This document shows positions 9,313-18,473 of a stretch of 64,000 nt of DNA, in pieces (the stretch's first letter is position 1; every line of letters starts with the position of its first letter). This DNA is from Lachnospiraceae bacterium (lineage in GTDB: Bacteria > Bacillota > Clostridia > Lachnospirales > Lachnospiraceae). Below the pieces are notes generated by a model, which ran no database searches, was not told the origin of the DNA, and saw nothing but the letters and a program-made list of their open reading frames with translations. Made by a program: the position numbers and the translations under genes. The stretch is taken from contig CAJTDK010000003.1 in the NCBI GenBank assembly GCA_910575105.1, positions 186,001 to 250,000 of the forward strand, given 5' to 3'.

Positions 9313-9413
9313 GTCTGTCACATCCTCTTTCTCTTTTACTGTTAGTATATGCCGGACACAGCCGGTGCGCTACATCATCCTTCCCCTCTCTTCCGGGCCG
9401 GTATAAAGTCAAA

Positions 9414-9462
9414 GAGCTGACGCTCCGCAGACGGTTCTTGCCCGTCTTTGGAGCATCAGCTC
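9414..9462 (-). terminator. Terminator of the hypD/hypE operon
   Basis: A long stem pairs GAGCTGACGCTCC (from 9414) and AGACGG with CCGTCT and GGAGCATCAGCTC (to 9462), with small internal mismatches and a short loop. It lies directly after the hypD stop codon on the minus strand. T-rich sequence occurs on both sides, so it may work in both directions. Confidence 0.7.
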
Positions 9463-9483
9463 ATCATTTTTTATCTCAGGTCA

Positions 9484-11862
9484 TTACTCAAAGGACTGTT
9501 CTGTCCTCTCGATGATCTCATCCTGCAATGGCTTATCTAAGTTGCGGAAGAAATCACTGTATCCAGCAACACGCACGATCAGGTCCTTATACTCCTCCGG
9601 ATTCTTCTGGGCATCGATCAGCGTCTGTCTGTCGATGACGTTGAACTGGATATGGTGTCCGTCCATGGAGAAGTAAGAACGGATCAGGCTGGCCATATTG
9701 TCAAGCCCCTTCTCTCCTGCCACCACATTCGGCGTGAACTTTTGGTTCAGGAGTGTACCTGCCGTTGCAAGGTGGTCCATCTTAGAACAGGACTTGATCA
9801 CTGCCGTCGGCCCGTTAGTGTCCGCAGATTTCTCCGGGGAGATTCCCTCCGACACCGGCTTGTGTGCCTTTCTGCCGTTAGGCGTCGCCAGGATCACATC
9901 GCCGAAATACACATGGCAGGTGGTCGGCAGCATATCCACACCGTACTTTCCGCCCTTCATATTCGGACGTCCCGTGATCTCACTGCGGTAAAGCTCGAAT
10001 ACCTCCTGCATAATATCATCTGCATAGTCGTCATCGTTGCCGTACTTTGGCGTCTTGTCATGTACCATGCGGTAAATGGCGTCATAGCCTTCAAAATCAT
10101 GCTCCATGGCCTTGATCAGCTCTTCCATGGTGAAGTTCTGCTTGTCGTATACGTTGTATTTTACAGCTGCAAGGCAGTCGGTAACGGTACCGATCCCTAC
10201 GCCCTGGATATAGTTGGTGTTATATCTTGCGCCGCCCGCGTTATAATCCTTTGCATTGGAAATGCAGTCGTTGGTCACAACGGAAAGACAAGGCGCCGGC
10301 ATCTCCTGCGCATAGAGCTGCTCGATGACGTTGTTGCCGCGGATCTTGATATTCACGATGTGCTGCAGCTGTTTTTTAAATGCTTCCCAAAGCTCATCAT
10401 AAGTCTTGAAGTCTTTTCCATAGCCAAGCTCAAGCCCGATCTGTTTTCCGGAATACTGGTCGAATCCATTGAACAGCGTGAGCTGGAACACCTTCGGGAT
10501 ATTTAAGTATCCAGTCAGGATATACGCCTCGCTGCCCCATGCTCCGGTCTCCACGCATCCGGAGGAACCGCCGCGTCTTGCATCTTCAAGATTCTTTCCG
10601 GCATTGATCAGCTCCATGATCTGCGCTTCTGTATTATAGAATGCAGGCTGACCCCATCCCTTTCTGGAGACTTCGCATGCTCTCTTAAGGAACTTCGCCG
10701 GAGTCTTCTTACTGATGGTCACGTTGGAATTGGGCTGAACCAGCTTCATCTCGTCCATACAGTCAAGGATCAGATAGCTTACATTATTGACGCCGTTTCG
10801 TCCGTCCGGTGTAACGCCGCCGGTATTGATATTGGCAAAGTCAGTGTAGGTCGCGCTTTCTTTCAGGGTAATGCCCACCTTGACCGGGGCCGGCTGGTTG
10901 TAGAATTTCACCCACAGGCACTCTAAAAGCTCTAAGGCCTTCTCATCATCAAGAATCCCTGCTTCTACATCCCGCTCATAATATGGGTTCAAATGCTGGT
11001 CAAGCCTTCCCGGGCTGAACGCATCCCACGGATTCAGCTCGGTAGTGACTGCAAGGTGTGTGAACCAGTAAAGCTGAATTGCCTGCCAGTAGGTCTGAGG
11101 CTTATGCGCCGGAATAACCTCAAGATTTGCCGCGATCTGAAGAAGCTCTTCCTTTCTTGTCTCATCCTTCTCCTTCTCTGCCATCTCAAGGGCAAGCTTA
11201 CGGTAACGCTCTCCAAGAATACATACCGCGTCGCAGGAGATCGCCATAGCCTTTAACTCTTCGCATTTATTCACCGCGTCCGGATCATTGATATAATCCA
11301 GCTCATCCATAGTCTTCTGGATCTTCTCTTTGTAATCTAAGTACCCGGTAGTAAATACCTGCTCGCCGCCGCAGGTGTGCCCCGGTCCTCTCTGCTCCAT
11401 GAACTCGGTGAACATACCCGCACTGTAACACTCATGCCACTCCGGAGTCATCCGCGCAAGAATCTTCTCCCGCATGCTTCTTCCCGTCCAGTAGGGAATG
11501 ATCTCCTCCGCCTGCAGCTTCCTGTCCTCCTCTGTCGTCTTAAAGGACACCAGCTCACGCTCGCTCATCACGACCATATCCTCCACACTGTGGCAGCAAA
11601 GCTCCGGGAATGTGGGGGATGCCTGCGGGTCTTTTCCCTTCTCCCCGATGATCAATTCCCCGTCCCCAAGATACAGTGTCTTTTTGGAAAAATACTCCTT
11701 AAGAACCATCGCCCGCATAACCGGAATCGAGTATTTCCCATCATTTTCTTTGTAAAAATCCGTCTCGATCTTTGCCCGCTCAAGGTCAATGTGTACAGGT
11801 GTCGTCACACTGAGCTCCCGGAGCTTTTGAATTCTTTCATTCATACCACGCAGTTTCGCCAT
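9484..11862 (-). CDS. hypD: Glycyl-radical enzyme, trans-4-hydroxy-L-proline dehydratase type
   Basis: 792 residues, with the two hallmarks of glycyl-radical enzymes: the thiyl cysteine and acid/base glutamate in GGSSGCVETG (Cys436, Glu438) and the C-terminal radical loop RVAGYSDFF. From memory, the active site of C. difficile HypD is Cys434, Glu436, Asp339, Ser334, His160, Phe152, Phe340 and Tyr450. Each has a counterpart here at a constant offset of +2 (Ser336, Asp341, Phe342, His162, Phe154, Tyr452), which supports HypD over choline, glycerol or isethionate lyases. The product would be pyrroline-5-carboxylate from 4-hydroxyproline, as in collagen peptides. The activase gene lies immediately upstream; the usual proC partner is not in the window. 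The enzyme is oxygen-sensitive and cytoplasmic. Confidence 0.85.
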   Translation of the reverse strand: MAKLRGMNERIQKLRELSVTTPVHIDLERAKIETDFYKENDGKYSIPVMRAMVLKEYFSKKTLYLGDGELIIGEKGKDPQASPTFPELCCHSVEDMVVMSERELVSFKTTEEDRKLQAEEIIPYWTGRSMREKILARMTPEWHECYSAGMFTEFMEQRGPGHTCGGEQVFTTGYLDYKEKIQKTMDELDYINDPDAVNKCEELKAMAISCDAVCILGERYRKLALEMAEKEKDETRKEELLQIAANLEVIPAHKPQTYWQAIQLYWFTHLAVTTELNPWDAFSPGRLDQHLNPYYERDVEAGILDDEKALELLECLWVKFYNQPAPVKVGITLKESATYTDFANINTGGVTPDGRNGVNNVSYLILDCMDEMKLVQPNSNVTISKKTPAKFLKRACEVSRKGWGQPAFYNTEAQIMELINAGKNLEDARRGGSSGCVETGAWGSEAYILTGYLNIPKVFQLTLFNGFDQYSGKQIGLELGYGKDFKTYDELWEAFKKQLQHIVNIKIRGNNVIEQLYAQEMPAPCLSVVTNDCISNAKDYNAGGARYNTNYIQGVGIGTVTDCLAAVKYNVYDKQNFTMEELIKAMEHDFEGYDAIYRMVHDKTPKYGNDDDYADDIMQEVFELYRSEITGRPNMKGGKYGVDMLPTTCHVYFGDVILATPNGRKAHKPVSEGISPEKSADTNGPTAVIKSCSKMDHLATAGTLLNQKFTPNVVAGEKGLDNMASLIRSYFSMDGHHIQFNVIDRQTLIDAQKNPEEYKDLIVRVAGYSDFFRNLDKPLQDEIIERTEQSFE

Positions 11863-11866
11863 CTCT

Positions 11867-12775
11867 TTACCCTCCTATTTTGGTGTTCTGGAATCCGGCA
11901 TCGATAAAGAGCTTTCTTAACTCTTCCATCTCATCCTTATCCGGTGTATGTAGATCTTTACCCTTATATTCCATATCCAGCTTCGGATATTTGCCGCTGC
12001 CCGTATCATGGTACGGCAGCAGGTTAATCTGAGGCGGATGAATATCGTGCTCTTTCAGAAACGCTATGGTCTCTTTCATATTTTCCTCATTGCCATTGAC
12101 TTCCTTAACCGTCGGGATCCGGATGTAGATCCGCGCCCCGTCAGCAGACAGCCGGGACAGATTTTCCAGAATCAGCTTATTGTCCGCTCCCATATACTGC
12201 TGATGTATCTTTGGATCCATCGCCTTCACATCATAGAGAAATGTATCCACATACGGAAGAAGCGCCTGAAATTTCTCATAAGGGACGTATCCGCATGTGT
12301 CGATCGTAAGGCTGATACCCTGGCGCTTAAGCTCTCTGGCCACCGCCAGGATGTAATCGATGTCCATGGCCATCACTTCCCCGCCGGAAAGCGTCACTCC
12401 GCCGCCGGACTCTTCGTAAAACATCTGATCCTTCATAAGCTCCTTCATAAGCTCCTTCACCGTGTATTCGCGGCCGATGATCTCCCGGAGTCCTGCCGGA
12501 CAGAAATTCTCACACTTGCCGCACAGTGTACAGGCGCCTTTGTCAAGCGCCGGCCTTCCGTCCTTCATGGTGAGCGCATGGTTCGGGCAGGCCTTCGCGC
12601 AGACGCCGCAGCCTGTGCATCTGCCCAGGTCAACCTGCATCTCCCTCTCGTACCTTTGCGTCTCCGGATTGTGACACCACTTGCACCTTAAGGGACACCC
12701 CTTAAAAAATACAGATGTGCGGATTCCGTCTCCATCATGGATAGAGAATTTTTGTATGTTCGTAATATTCTTCAT
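11867..12775 (-). CDS. hypE: Glycyl-radical enzyme activating enzyme (radical SAM)
   Basis: 302 residues. The radical-SAM cluster motif C-x3-C-x2-C is seen in FFKGCPLRCKWCHNPE near the N-terminus. A ferredoxin-like insert with two 4Fe-4S motifs (GCGVCAKACPNHAL and CTLCGKCENFCPAG) follows at about residues 55-100, as in activases of HypD/GrcA type rather than the simpler PflA. The protein abstracts hydrogen from the glycine of its partner. It stands first in the operon, four bases before hypD, behind GAGGAAAACGGG. A leader of about 165 bases separates it from the mapped promoter. Confidence 0.92.
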   Translation of the reverse strand: MKNITNIQKFSIHDGDGIRTSVFFKGCPLRCKWCHNPETQRYEREMQVDLGRCTGCGVCAKACPNHALTMKDGRPALDKGACTLCGKCENFCPAGLREIIGREYTVKELMKELMKDQMFYEESGGGVTLSGGEVMAMDIDYILAVARELKRQGISLTIDTCGYVPYEKFQALLPYVDTFLYDVKAMDPKIHQQYMGADNKLILENLSRLSADGARIYIRIPTVKEVNGNEENMKETIAFLKEHDIHPPQINLLPYHDTGSGKYPKLDMEYKGKDLHTPDKDEMEELRKLFIDAGFQNTKIGG

Positions 12776-12926
12776 CCCGTTTTCCTCTCAGAACGATATC
12801 ACTGTCCACTCCCGCGTCCTTTTTTCACGGTCAGTACACGAAATGCGCAAACCGATGTGAACAGCAGCCAATCTATTTCTCATACTTCTGCATCTATGTG
12901 CAGGTGGTTAAAAACCGTAATTTAGA

Positions 12927-12977
12927 CTATAGTTTATACCATGGTTTAAATATAGCACTTTGCCATAAAATTGTCAA
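12927..12977 (-). promoter_or_regulatory. Promoter and overlapping operator-like palindrome of hypE/hypD
   Basis: On the minus strand, TTGACA (12972-12977) is followed after exactly 17 bases by TATATT (12949-12954), a near-consensus housekeeping promoter. An imperfect 29-base palindrome centred on CCATGG (12927-12955) covers the -10 box and the start region. A repressor bound there would block transcription, so the operon is probably inducible. The regulator is not encoded nearby. Confidence 0.75.
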
Positions 12978-12999
12978 TATCTTATGCCTGTTTTCAGCA

Positions 13000-13038
13000 A
13001 AACTCCCGGAAGAACCGTAATAAGTCTTCCGGGAGTTT
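13000..13038. terminator. Strong terminator after the siroheme reductase gene
   Basis: A perfect 14-base stem, AAACTCCCGGAAGA (13000-13013) with TCTTCCGGGAGTTT (13025-13038), lies just past the stop codon of the minus-strand reductase gene and before the hypE promoter. T-rich sequence follows on the plus side and TTTT on the minus side, so it probably works in both directions. Confidence 0.8.
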
Positions 13039-13056
13039 CTTATTTTTCATTTCTAT

Positions 13057-14586
13057 TTATTCAGCATAAGGCTTTGCTATCTCGGCAAAGCGTTCTGCGT
13101 GGCCTTCATACCACTCGTCATACTTCATCCCCGACTGGGACACCTCTGCTCCAAGCTCCTTTAAAAAGGCCGGGATATCGCTTTCTAATATGGTTCCGAT
13201 CTGCTCGCCGAACCTCTCTTTTCCTTCCGCGTCCTCGCCGTTTACCGTAAGCACAAAGGCCGGCTGCATCGTACCGTCCGCTTTCTTGACCCCGCCGCGG
13301 AAACCGATCCTTCCGATCTGATGCGTACCGCAAGAGGACGGACAGCCGGAGATATGGATCTTCGGAAGCACGCCGTCTGCATAGCCCCACTTTTTCGCTT
13401 CCTCCACAAGCGTCGCAAGAAGCTTCTGTGAATCTCTCACGCCCACCTGACATATGGATGCGCCGATACAAGCCACGGATGATTCGAACAATGTATCTGC
13501 ACTGTCCGCTGTGATATCCAGAAGCTTCCGCGCCTCGCTGCCGGTGCAGTTGATGATGTAGACCGTCTCGTCCGGGGCGATCCTCATCTCTGTCTGCTCC
13601 ATATCTGCCATCGCCTCATAGATTTCCTTAAGCTTCGAGGGCTCAGGGCATCCTCCGACCGGATGATACGCCACGGCATAGAGTCCTTCCTGCTTCTGAG
13701 GAACCGCTCTTTTGTCTTCCACTGCCGTACCGTCAGGCTCCTTGGTAATCTTGCGGGGCTTAACCTGGATATCCAACTCTTCCTCTTTCTTAACCTCGTC
13801 AAGCTTCTCCCTGAAGCTTTCCGCATACTTGTCCCCAAGTACTTCCTGCATATAGCGTGTCCTTGCCTTGGCACGGTTTTCATAATTGCCGTAGGCCACG
13901 AACAGCTTCACCATAGCTTTGATATAATACAGGATCTGGCTGCCGTCAACAGCCTCTGCTACCTTCACGCCCATCTTCGGATTATTGCCCAGACCGCCCG
14001 CGCTGTAGACATCGAACCTTCCGTCTGCCCGCGCCACGAATCCCAAGTCCCTGAACGTCGCGTGCGGCACATTTTCCGGGGAATTGGAAAAGCATACCTT
14101 CAGCTTCCTAGGAAGCTTCACTGTCTTTATAAAGCCCATCAGATAGTCCGCTGCCGCCTCCGCATACGGGGACACGTCAAAATATTCGCCCTTTTCCACG
14201 CCCGACAAGGGAGAGACCATGACATTTCTCGGGAAGTCTCCGCCGCCTCCCCGCGTCACGATCCCGCAGTCCAGCGCCTCTACAGCAAGCGCGCACACGG
14301 AATCCGCATTCAGATTGTGAAGCTGTATGGTCTGGCAGGTGGTAAAATGTACCTTATCAATATGGTATTTTTCAACCGCATCCACGACAAACTTAAGCTT
14401 TTCGCGGCTCACCCTGCCGCCCGGAAGACGCAGCCTAAGCATACTCGCCTTGCCGCCCCGCTGCGCATAGCTTCCAAAGCCGCCGGAGAATCCCTTATAC
14501 TTCTGAGCCGGAACTTCTCCCGCATAAAATTGCCTGGTCACTTCCTCAAACTCCTCGTAATCCTTCTTCCAATCAACTGCCTGCAT
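13057..14586 (-). CDS. Nitrite/sulfite reductase, siroheme and 4Fe-4S type
   Basis: 509 residues with the duplicated layout of ferredoxin-type siroheme reductases: two NIR_SIR_ferr half-domains (for example the start, with FGSYAQRGGKASMLRLRLPGG) and two NIR_SIR domains. The four cysteines binding the coupled siroheme/4Fe-4S centre are in CIGASICQVGVRDS (C-x5-C) and SGCPSSCGTHQIG (C-x3-C). The reaction is six-electron reduction of nitrite to ammonia or sulfite to sulfide. The basic residues near the substrate do not let me choose between them by eye. rpiB lies 36 bases upstream on the same strand, so they may share a transcript, with no obvious metabolic link. A good AAAGGAG site precedes the ATG. 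Confidence 0.88.
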   Translation of the reverse strand: MQAVDWKKDYEEFEEVTRQFYAGEVPAQKYKGFSGGFGSYAQRGGKASMLRLRLPGGRVSREKLKFVVDAVEKYHIDKVHFTTCQTIQLHNLNADSVCALAVEALDCGIVTRGGGGDFPRNVMVSPLSGVEKGEYFDVSPYAEAAADYLMGFIKTVKLPRKLKVCFSNSPENVPHATFRDLGFVARADGRFDVYSAGGLGNNPKMGVKVAEAVDGSQILYYIKAMVKLFVAYGNYENRAKARTRYMQEVLGDKYAESFREKLDEVKKEEELDIQVKPRKITKEPDGTAVEDKRAVPQKQEGLYAVAYHPVGGCPEPSKLKEIYEAMADMEQTEMRIAPDETVYIINCTGSEARKLLDITADSADTLFESSVACIGASICQVGVRDSQKLLATLVEEAKKWGYADGVLPKIHISGCPSSCGTHQIGRIGFRGGVKKADGTMQPAFVLTVNGEDAEGKERFGEQIGTILESDIPAFLKELGAEVSQSGMKYDEWYEGHAERFAEIAKPYAE

Positions 14587-14622
14587 ATTCCTTCTCCTTT
14601 ACCATTCTATAATCCCTGCCGC

Positions 14623-15066
14623 CTATTTATCTTCCTCGATCGCCATGATCATATCAACCCTGGTCTGGTGACGGCCCCCCATAAATTCTGCGTTCAGCCA
14701 CTCATCGACGATCATCTTCGCCATCTCTATACCGATCACCCTCGCCCCGAATGCCAGCACATTGGTATCGTTGTGCTGCCTGGACAGTTTCGCAGAATAT
14801 GGCTCCGAACATACGACAGCCCTGACGCCCTTCACTTTATTTGCCGCGAGGGAAATACCCACGCCCGTCCCACAGATCAAGATCCCCAGATCCACCTCTC
14901 CGGCCACGACAGCCCTTCCTACCTTCTCACCATATTCTGGATAACTGCAGCTCTCATGAGTGTCTGTCCCGTAATTCACTACCTCATAGCCTTTCTCCTT
15001 CAGATATGCCGCCACATCATTCTTCATCTCAACCGCCGCATGGTCATTACCAATTCCAATCTTCAT
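14623..15066 (-). CDS. rpiB: Ribose-5-phosphate isomerase B
   Basis: 147 residues, the normal length for the RpiB/LacAB fold. Family features are the N-terminal KIGIGNDHAAVEMKN, the catalytic cysteine in GILICGTGVGISLAANK, and the HNDTNVLAFGARVIG segment. It interconverts ribose-5-phosphate and ribulose-5-phosphate in the pentose phosphate pathway. LacA/LacB-type or allose-6-phosphate activity is possible for this family but less likely for an isolated gene. It lies directly upstream of the siroheme reductase gene. Confidence 0.93.
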   Translation of the reverse strand: MKIGIGNDHAAVEMKNDVAAYLKEKGYEVVNYGTDTHESCSYPEYGEKVGRAVVAGEVDLGILICGTGVGISLAANKVKGVRAVVCSEPYSAKLSRQHNDTNVLAFGARVIGIEMAKMIVDEWLNAEFMGGRHQTRVDMIMAIEEDK

Positions 15067-15147
15067 CCTTATCTACCTGTCCTTTCTGAAAATGTACTAC
15101 TTTCTATTATAAACATCCAGCCGCAAATCCGCAACGCCAAACATGCG

Positions 15148-16113
15148 CTACCTCCATAGGATATACATAAAAAATGCTGCATATACCGCCAGAAGCAGAA
15201 CTCCTTCCATTCTTTTTATCCCGCCCTTGCCGCGAGCCGCCCAATAGACGAGGACATTGGCGATGATCAGAATCACTGTATCATAAACCGCTGTGATATC
15301 TAGGCGGATCGGCGTGATCACAGAAGATATGCCAAGAATCAGAAGAATGTTGAAGATATTGGAACCTACCACATTTCCAACTGCCAGATCATTCTCTCCC
15401 CGTCCTGCTGCCACCATGGAAGTCACAAGCTCCGGCAGGGAAGTTCCGAGCGCTACGATCGTAAGGCCGATAAACGTCTGGCTCATCCCGAAATACTCCG
15501 CTATATTGCAGGCGCTGTCCACCACAAAATCTCCGCCAAGTACGATTCCTGCAAGTCCGCCGACGATGAATAGCCCGCTCTTTAGGGGCGTCATCACTTC
15601 ATATTCCTCTTCCTCCCCGTCCTGCTGCGCCCTTGATGACAGCGCCTCCCGTACTGTAGCCGTCAAAAAGACGGCGAACAGTATCAGAAACAGCGCACCT
15701 CCCATCCTTCCCAGGACAAACGTTCCCTCTCCGCTCAGCACCTTCATCACAGAAAAGTCTGAATTCAAAAGAAGGAGAATCACACTGATGAAAATAGAAA
15801 AAGGAAACTCCTTCTTAAGGAGCGATTCCTTCGCCCGCACAGGATAGATGACCGCGCAGCAGCCAAGCACTACCAGCAGATTGAAGATATTCGAACCCAG
15901 CACATTGCTCACCGCAAGATCATTATTCCCCATAAGTGCCGCCGTCACACTCACCGAAAGCTCCGGCATACTTGTTCCGAAGGCTACCACCGTAAGGCCG
16001 ATGATGATCGTCGGAATCTTAAGAAGCTTCGCCACGCTGGAGCTGCCGCCCACAAAAAAATCCGCTCCCTTGATCAGCAGCACAAAACCCAAAATCAATA
16101 ATATATAATCCAT
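15148..16113 (-). CDS. Calcium/sodium antiporter, CaCA family
   Basis: 321 residues with about ten membrane helices in two inverted halves. Each half carries the alpha-repeat of the cation/Ca exchanger family: GLTVVAFGTSMPELSVSVT with VSNVLGSNIFNLL in the first, and GLTIVALGTSLPELVTSM with VGNVVGSNIFNILL in the second. The paired glutamates in the two repeats coordinate the ion. It would export Ca2+ in exchange for Na+ or H+ at the plasma membrane, as in YrbG. The gene is a single unit on the minus strand, diverging from the pseudouridine synthase gene. Confidence 0.93.
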   Translation of the reverse strand: MDYILLILGFVLLIKGADFFVGGSSSVAKLLKIPTIIIGLTVVAFGTSMPELSVSVTAALMGNNDLAVSNVLGSNIFNLLVVLGCCAVIYPVRAKESLLKKEFPFSIFISVILLLLNSDFSVMKVLSGEGTFVLGRMGGALFLILFAVFLTATVREALSSRAQQDGEEEEYEVMTPLKSGLFIVGGLAGIVLGGDFVVDSACNIAEYFGMSQTFIGLTIVALGTSLPELVTSMVAAGRGENDLAVGNVVGSNIFNILLILGISSVITPIRLDITAVYDTVILIIANVLVYWAARGKGGIKRMEGVLLLAVYAAFFMYILWR

Positions 16114-16208
16114 CTGTCATCCTCCTAAAGACAATTAATAATTGCATCTTTTCTTTCTCTGTGTTTAAATGATAAAGGTAAACGATGATAAAATCAAGGA
16201 GATCTCAT

Positions 16209-16910
16209 ATGCGTCCTAATTCTTTAAATCTATTATATGAAGACAAACACCTGCTTGTCTGCGTCAAGCCCTCCGGCACCGCTACGCAGAGCAGAAGCGT
16301 CAAACACCCGGATATGGAAAGCCTCTTAAAAAATCACATTGCGAAAAACTGCTCCTCCACACCGTCTTCCGGGAAGCCCTATCTTGCCGTCATCCATCGG
16401 TTGGATCAGCCGGTTCAGGGGATCATGGTCTTTGCAAAGACACCCTTTGCCGCCGGGGAACTAAGCAAAGAGCTGCAAAGCGGCGGCTTTGGAAAATATT
16501 ACCGCGCCCTTGTCTGCGGCGCGCCGCCACATCCCGCCGGTACTCTTGAACACTATATCCAAAAGGAGTCCGCGGCCAACACTTCCCGCATTTGCCAGAA
16601 GGAAGCTGCCGGAGCTAAATACGCGTGTCTGACCTACCAGACCGTGCCGGAAGAAGAGCACTACTTCCCACTGTCCCCGGATGAGCAGCAAGGCTCTGCT
16701 TTTACCGAGCTTGATATCCATCTGCAGACCGGACGGCACCATCAGATCCGCGTGCAGCTCGCCGGCATCGGCTGCCCGATTGCCGGAGATACAAAATACA
16801 ATCCTGCTTTAGCGCCGGCATCCGGCTATCAGGAGTTAAAGCTGTGCTCCTACCGTCTTTCCTTCACGCACCCAAAGACAAAAAAGGCCATGCAGTTTAC
16901 GCTTATCTAA
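16209..16910 (+). CDS. RluA-type RNA pseudouridine synthase
   Basis: About 233 residues. The catalytic HRLD motif is in LAVIHRLDQPVQGIMVFAK, and the later motifs LQTGRHHQIRVQLAGIGCPIAGDTKY and LCSYRLSFTHP are typical of the RluA/RluD family. There is no N-terminal S4 domain, so it is the short form. It isomerises specific uridines in rRNA or tRNA; the target cannot be read from sequence. I use the ATG at 16209 because CAAGGAG stands six bases before it; the upstream ATG at 16185 has no ribosome site. Confidence 0.9.
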   Translation: MRPNSLNLLYEDKHLLVCVKPSGTATQSRSVKHPDMESLLKNHIAKNCSSTPSSGKPYLAVIHRLDQPVQGIMVFAKTPFAAGELSKELQSGGFGKYYRALVCGAPPHPAGTLEHYIQKESAANTSRICQKEAAGAKYACLTYQTVPEEEHYFPLSPDEQQGSAFTELDIHLQTGRHHQIRVQLAGIGCPIAGDTKYNPALAPASGYQELKLCSYRLSFTHPKTKKAMQFTLI

Positions 16911-16994
16911 AAAGCTATGCTATTGTGCAGACCAGACATACGTCTCCCAATCCGCATAAACAGATTTTTCTATAATATCTCTATCATAGAGAAA

Positions 16995-17035
16995 GGATGC
17001 CCGAAGGCTATACGACATATAACCTCCGGACATCC
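16995..17035. terminator. Hairpin between convergent rluA-like and spoVG genes
   Basis: GGATG-CCG-AGG (from 16995) pairs with CCT-CGG-CATCC (to 17035), with single mismatches and a loop of about 14 bases. It sits between convergent stop codons. On the minus strand TTTCTCT follows, so it may end spoVG transcription. Confidence 0.5.
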
Positions 17036-17053
17036 CCAAACTCTCGATAAATA

Positions 17054-17323
17054 TTACATAGCATCTTCTAACAGCGCTTTCTCGTATTCCTCGAGAATAA
17101 TACTCTGAATGCGCTCTCTGGTGCCTGAATTAATCGGATGTGCAATATCCCGATATTCGCCATCTACTGCTTTCTTACTCGGCATTGCAATAAACAAGCC
17201 TTTCTCCCCTTCGATAACCTTGATATCGTGTACTACAAATTCTCCATCCATAGTAACTGATACGACTGCCTTTAGTTTCCCTTCCTTCGCCACTTTGCGT
17301 GCACGTACATCTGTGATCTGCAT
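17054..17323 (-). CDS. spoVG: Septation regulator SpoVG
   Basis: 89 residues. The sequence [11 protein letters not shown], then [27 protein letters not shown] and [17 protein letters not shown], is clearly SpoVG, a small RNA/DNA-binding protein that affects septation, sporulation and surface genes. The frame is open further upstream, but the ATG at 17321-17323 is the right start: AAAGGAG lies about eight bases before it, and the next ATG upstream is too close to that site. The gene follows glgD by 31 bases on the same strand, so it may be read together with the glycogen genes. Confidence 0.95.
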   Translation of the reverse strand: MQITDVRARKVAKEGKLKAVVSVTMDGEFVVHDIKVIEGEKGLFIAMPSKKAVDGEYRDIAHPINSGTRERIQSIILEEYEKALLEDAM

Positions 17324-17354
17324 TTTCATGGCTCCTTTCTGTCCAATCGTTGAA

Positions 17355-18473
17355 CTATAGTGCATATCTCTCATTTTTTTCAACAACCACTTTTACACCA
17401 TTTTCTCCTACGTGACGCGTATTAGCGCGAATTGTGTCACGACTTTCTACAATACAGTTTTCTACATACGTATTGTCCCCGAGATAGACGTCGTTCAGAA
17501 TTATTGAATTCTTAATCACGCAATTATTTCCGACAAATGTCTTCTTAAAAAGAATCGAATTTTCTACAGTTCCATTGATGATACTCCCACTTGCTATAAT
17601 GCTGTTTTTAACTACTGCCCCCGGGTTGTACTTTGCCGGCGGCAAATCGCTGACTTTGGAATAAATCGCCGGCAGCTCTTTGAAAAAATAACTTCTTACT
17701 TCAGGCTTTAGGAAATCCATATTTGTCTGATAGTACGCATCCACCGCTGAAATGTTGCTCCAGTAATCTTTTATTTTATAACCGAATATCTTTTTCAGAT
17801 TCTTATACCTGATCAAAATATCGGTCACAAAATCGTGCCTGTCCTCTTCTGCGCAGTGCTCGATCAAATCAATGAGAAGCCTTCTCCGGATAACATAAAT
17901 ACCGGTAGAAACTACACTTGAATTAGCCACCATCGGCTTCTCCTCGAACTCCTCAATGCGCATAGATTCGTTCATCTTAATTGTACCAAATCTGCTGGCC
18001 TCCGTATGGGAATCCAGCTCTTTATATCCAACCGTAATATCCGCCTTCTTCGCGATATGATATTCCAGTATCTTATTATAATCCATCTTGTAGACCGCAT
18101 CGCCCGAAGCGATAATGACATAGGGTTCATGGCACTTCCTCAGAAACTCCAGATTCTGGTAGATCGCATCCGCGGTTCCCCTGTACCAGTTCCCGTTGTC
18201 TGCCGTGATCGTCGGAGTGAATACAAAAAGTCCTCCGTGCTTTCTCCCGAAATCCCACCACTTGGAGGAATTCAGATGCTCATTCAACGAGCGGGCGTTG
18301 TACTGTGTCAGCACCGCCACCTTCTGAATATGGGAGTTCGACATGTTGCTGAGCGTAAAATCAATCGCCCGGTAGCTTCCCGCCATAGGCATGGCAGCCA
18401 CCGCCCTCTTTCTGGTCAGCTCACGCATCTTATAGCTGTTGCCGCCCGCCAGTATAAGTCCTACTGCTCTCAT
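17355..18473 (-). CDS. glgD: Glucose-1-phosphate adenylyltransferase, GlgD subunit
   Basis: 372 residues. It is a nucleotidyltransferase of the ADP-glucose pyrophosphorylase family with a C-terminal left-handed beta-helix ([17 protein letters not shown] and repeats). The N-terminal loop reads [19 protein letters not shown] and lacks the GGxGxRL pyrophosphate-binding signature seen in GlgC. This fits the regulatory GlgD subunit of Bacillota, which forms a complex with GlgC. It makes ADP-glucose for glycogen. Its ATG overlaps the glgC stop codon in an ATGA arrangement, so translation is probably coupled. Confidence 0.92.
   Translation of the reverse strand: MRAVGLILAGGNSYKMRELTRKRAVAAMPMAGSYRAIDFTLSNMSNSHIQKVAVLTQYNARSLNEHLNSSKWWDFGRKHGGLFVFTPTITADNGNWYRGTADAIYQNLEFLRKCHEPYVIIASGDAVYKMDYNKILEYHIAKKADITVGYKELDSHTEASRFGTIKMNESMRIEEFEEKPMVANSSVVSTGIYVIRRRLLIDLIEHCAEEDRHDFVTDILIRYKNLKKIFGYKIKDYWSNISAVDAYYQTNMDFLKPEVRSYFFKELPAIYSKVSDLPPAKYNPGAVVKNSIIASGSIINGTVENSILFKKTFVGNNCVIKNSIILNDVYLGDNTYVENCIVESRDTIRANTRHVGENGVKVVVEKNERYAL

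Noticed and set aside
12836-12872. GAAATGCGCAAACCG and GTGAACAG as another copy of the dispersed repeat
   Set aside because: Only two short blocks agree with the right end and the hairpin is lost; not enough to claim homology.
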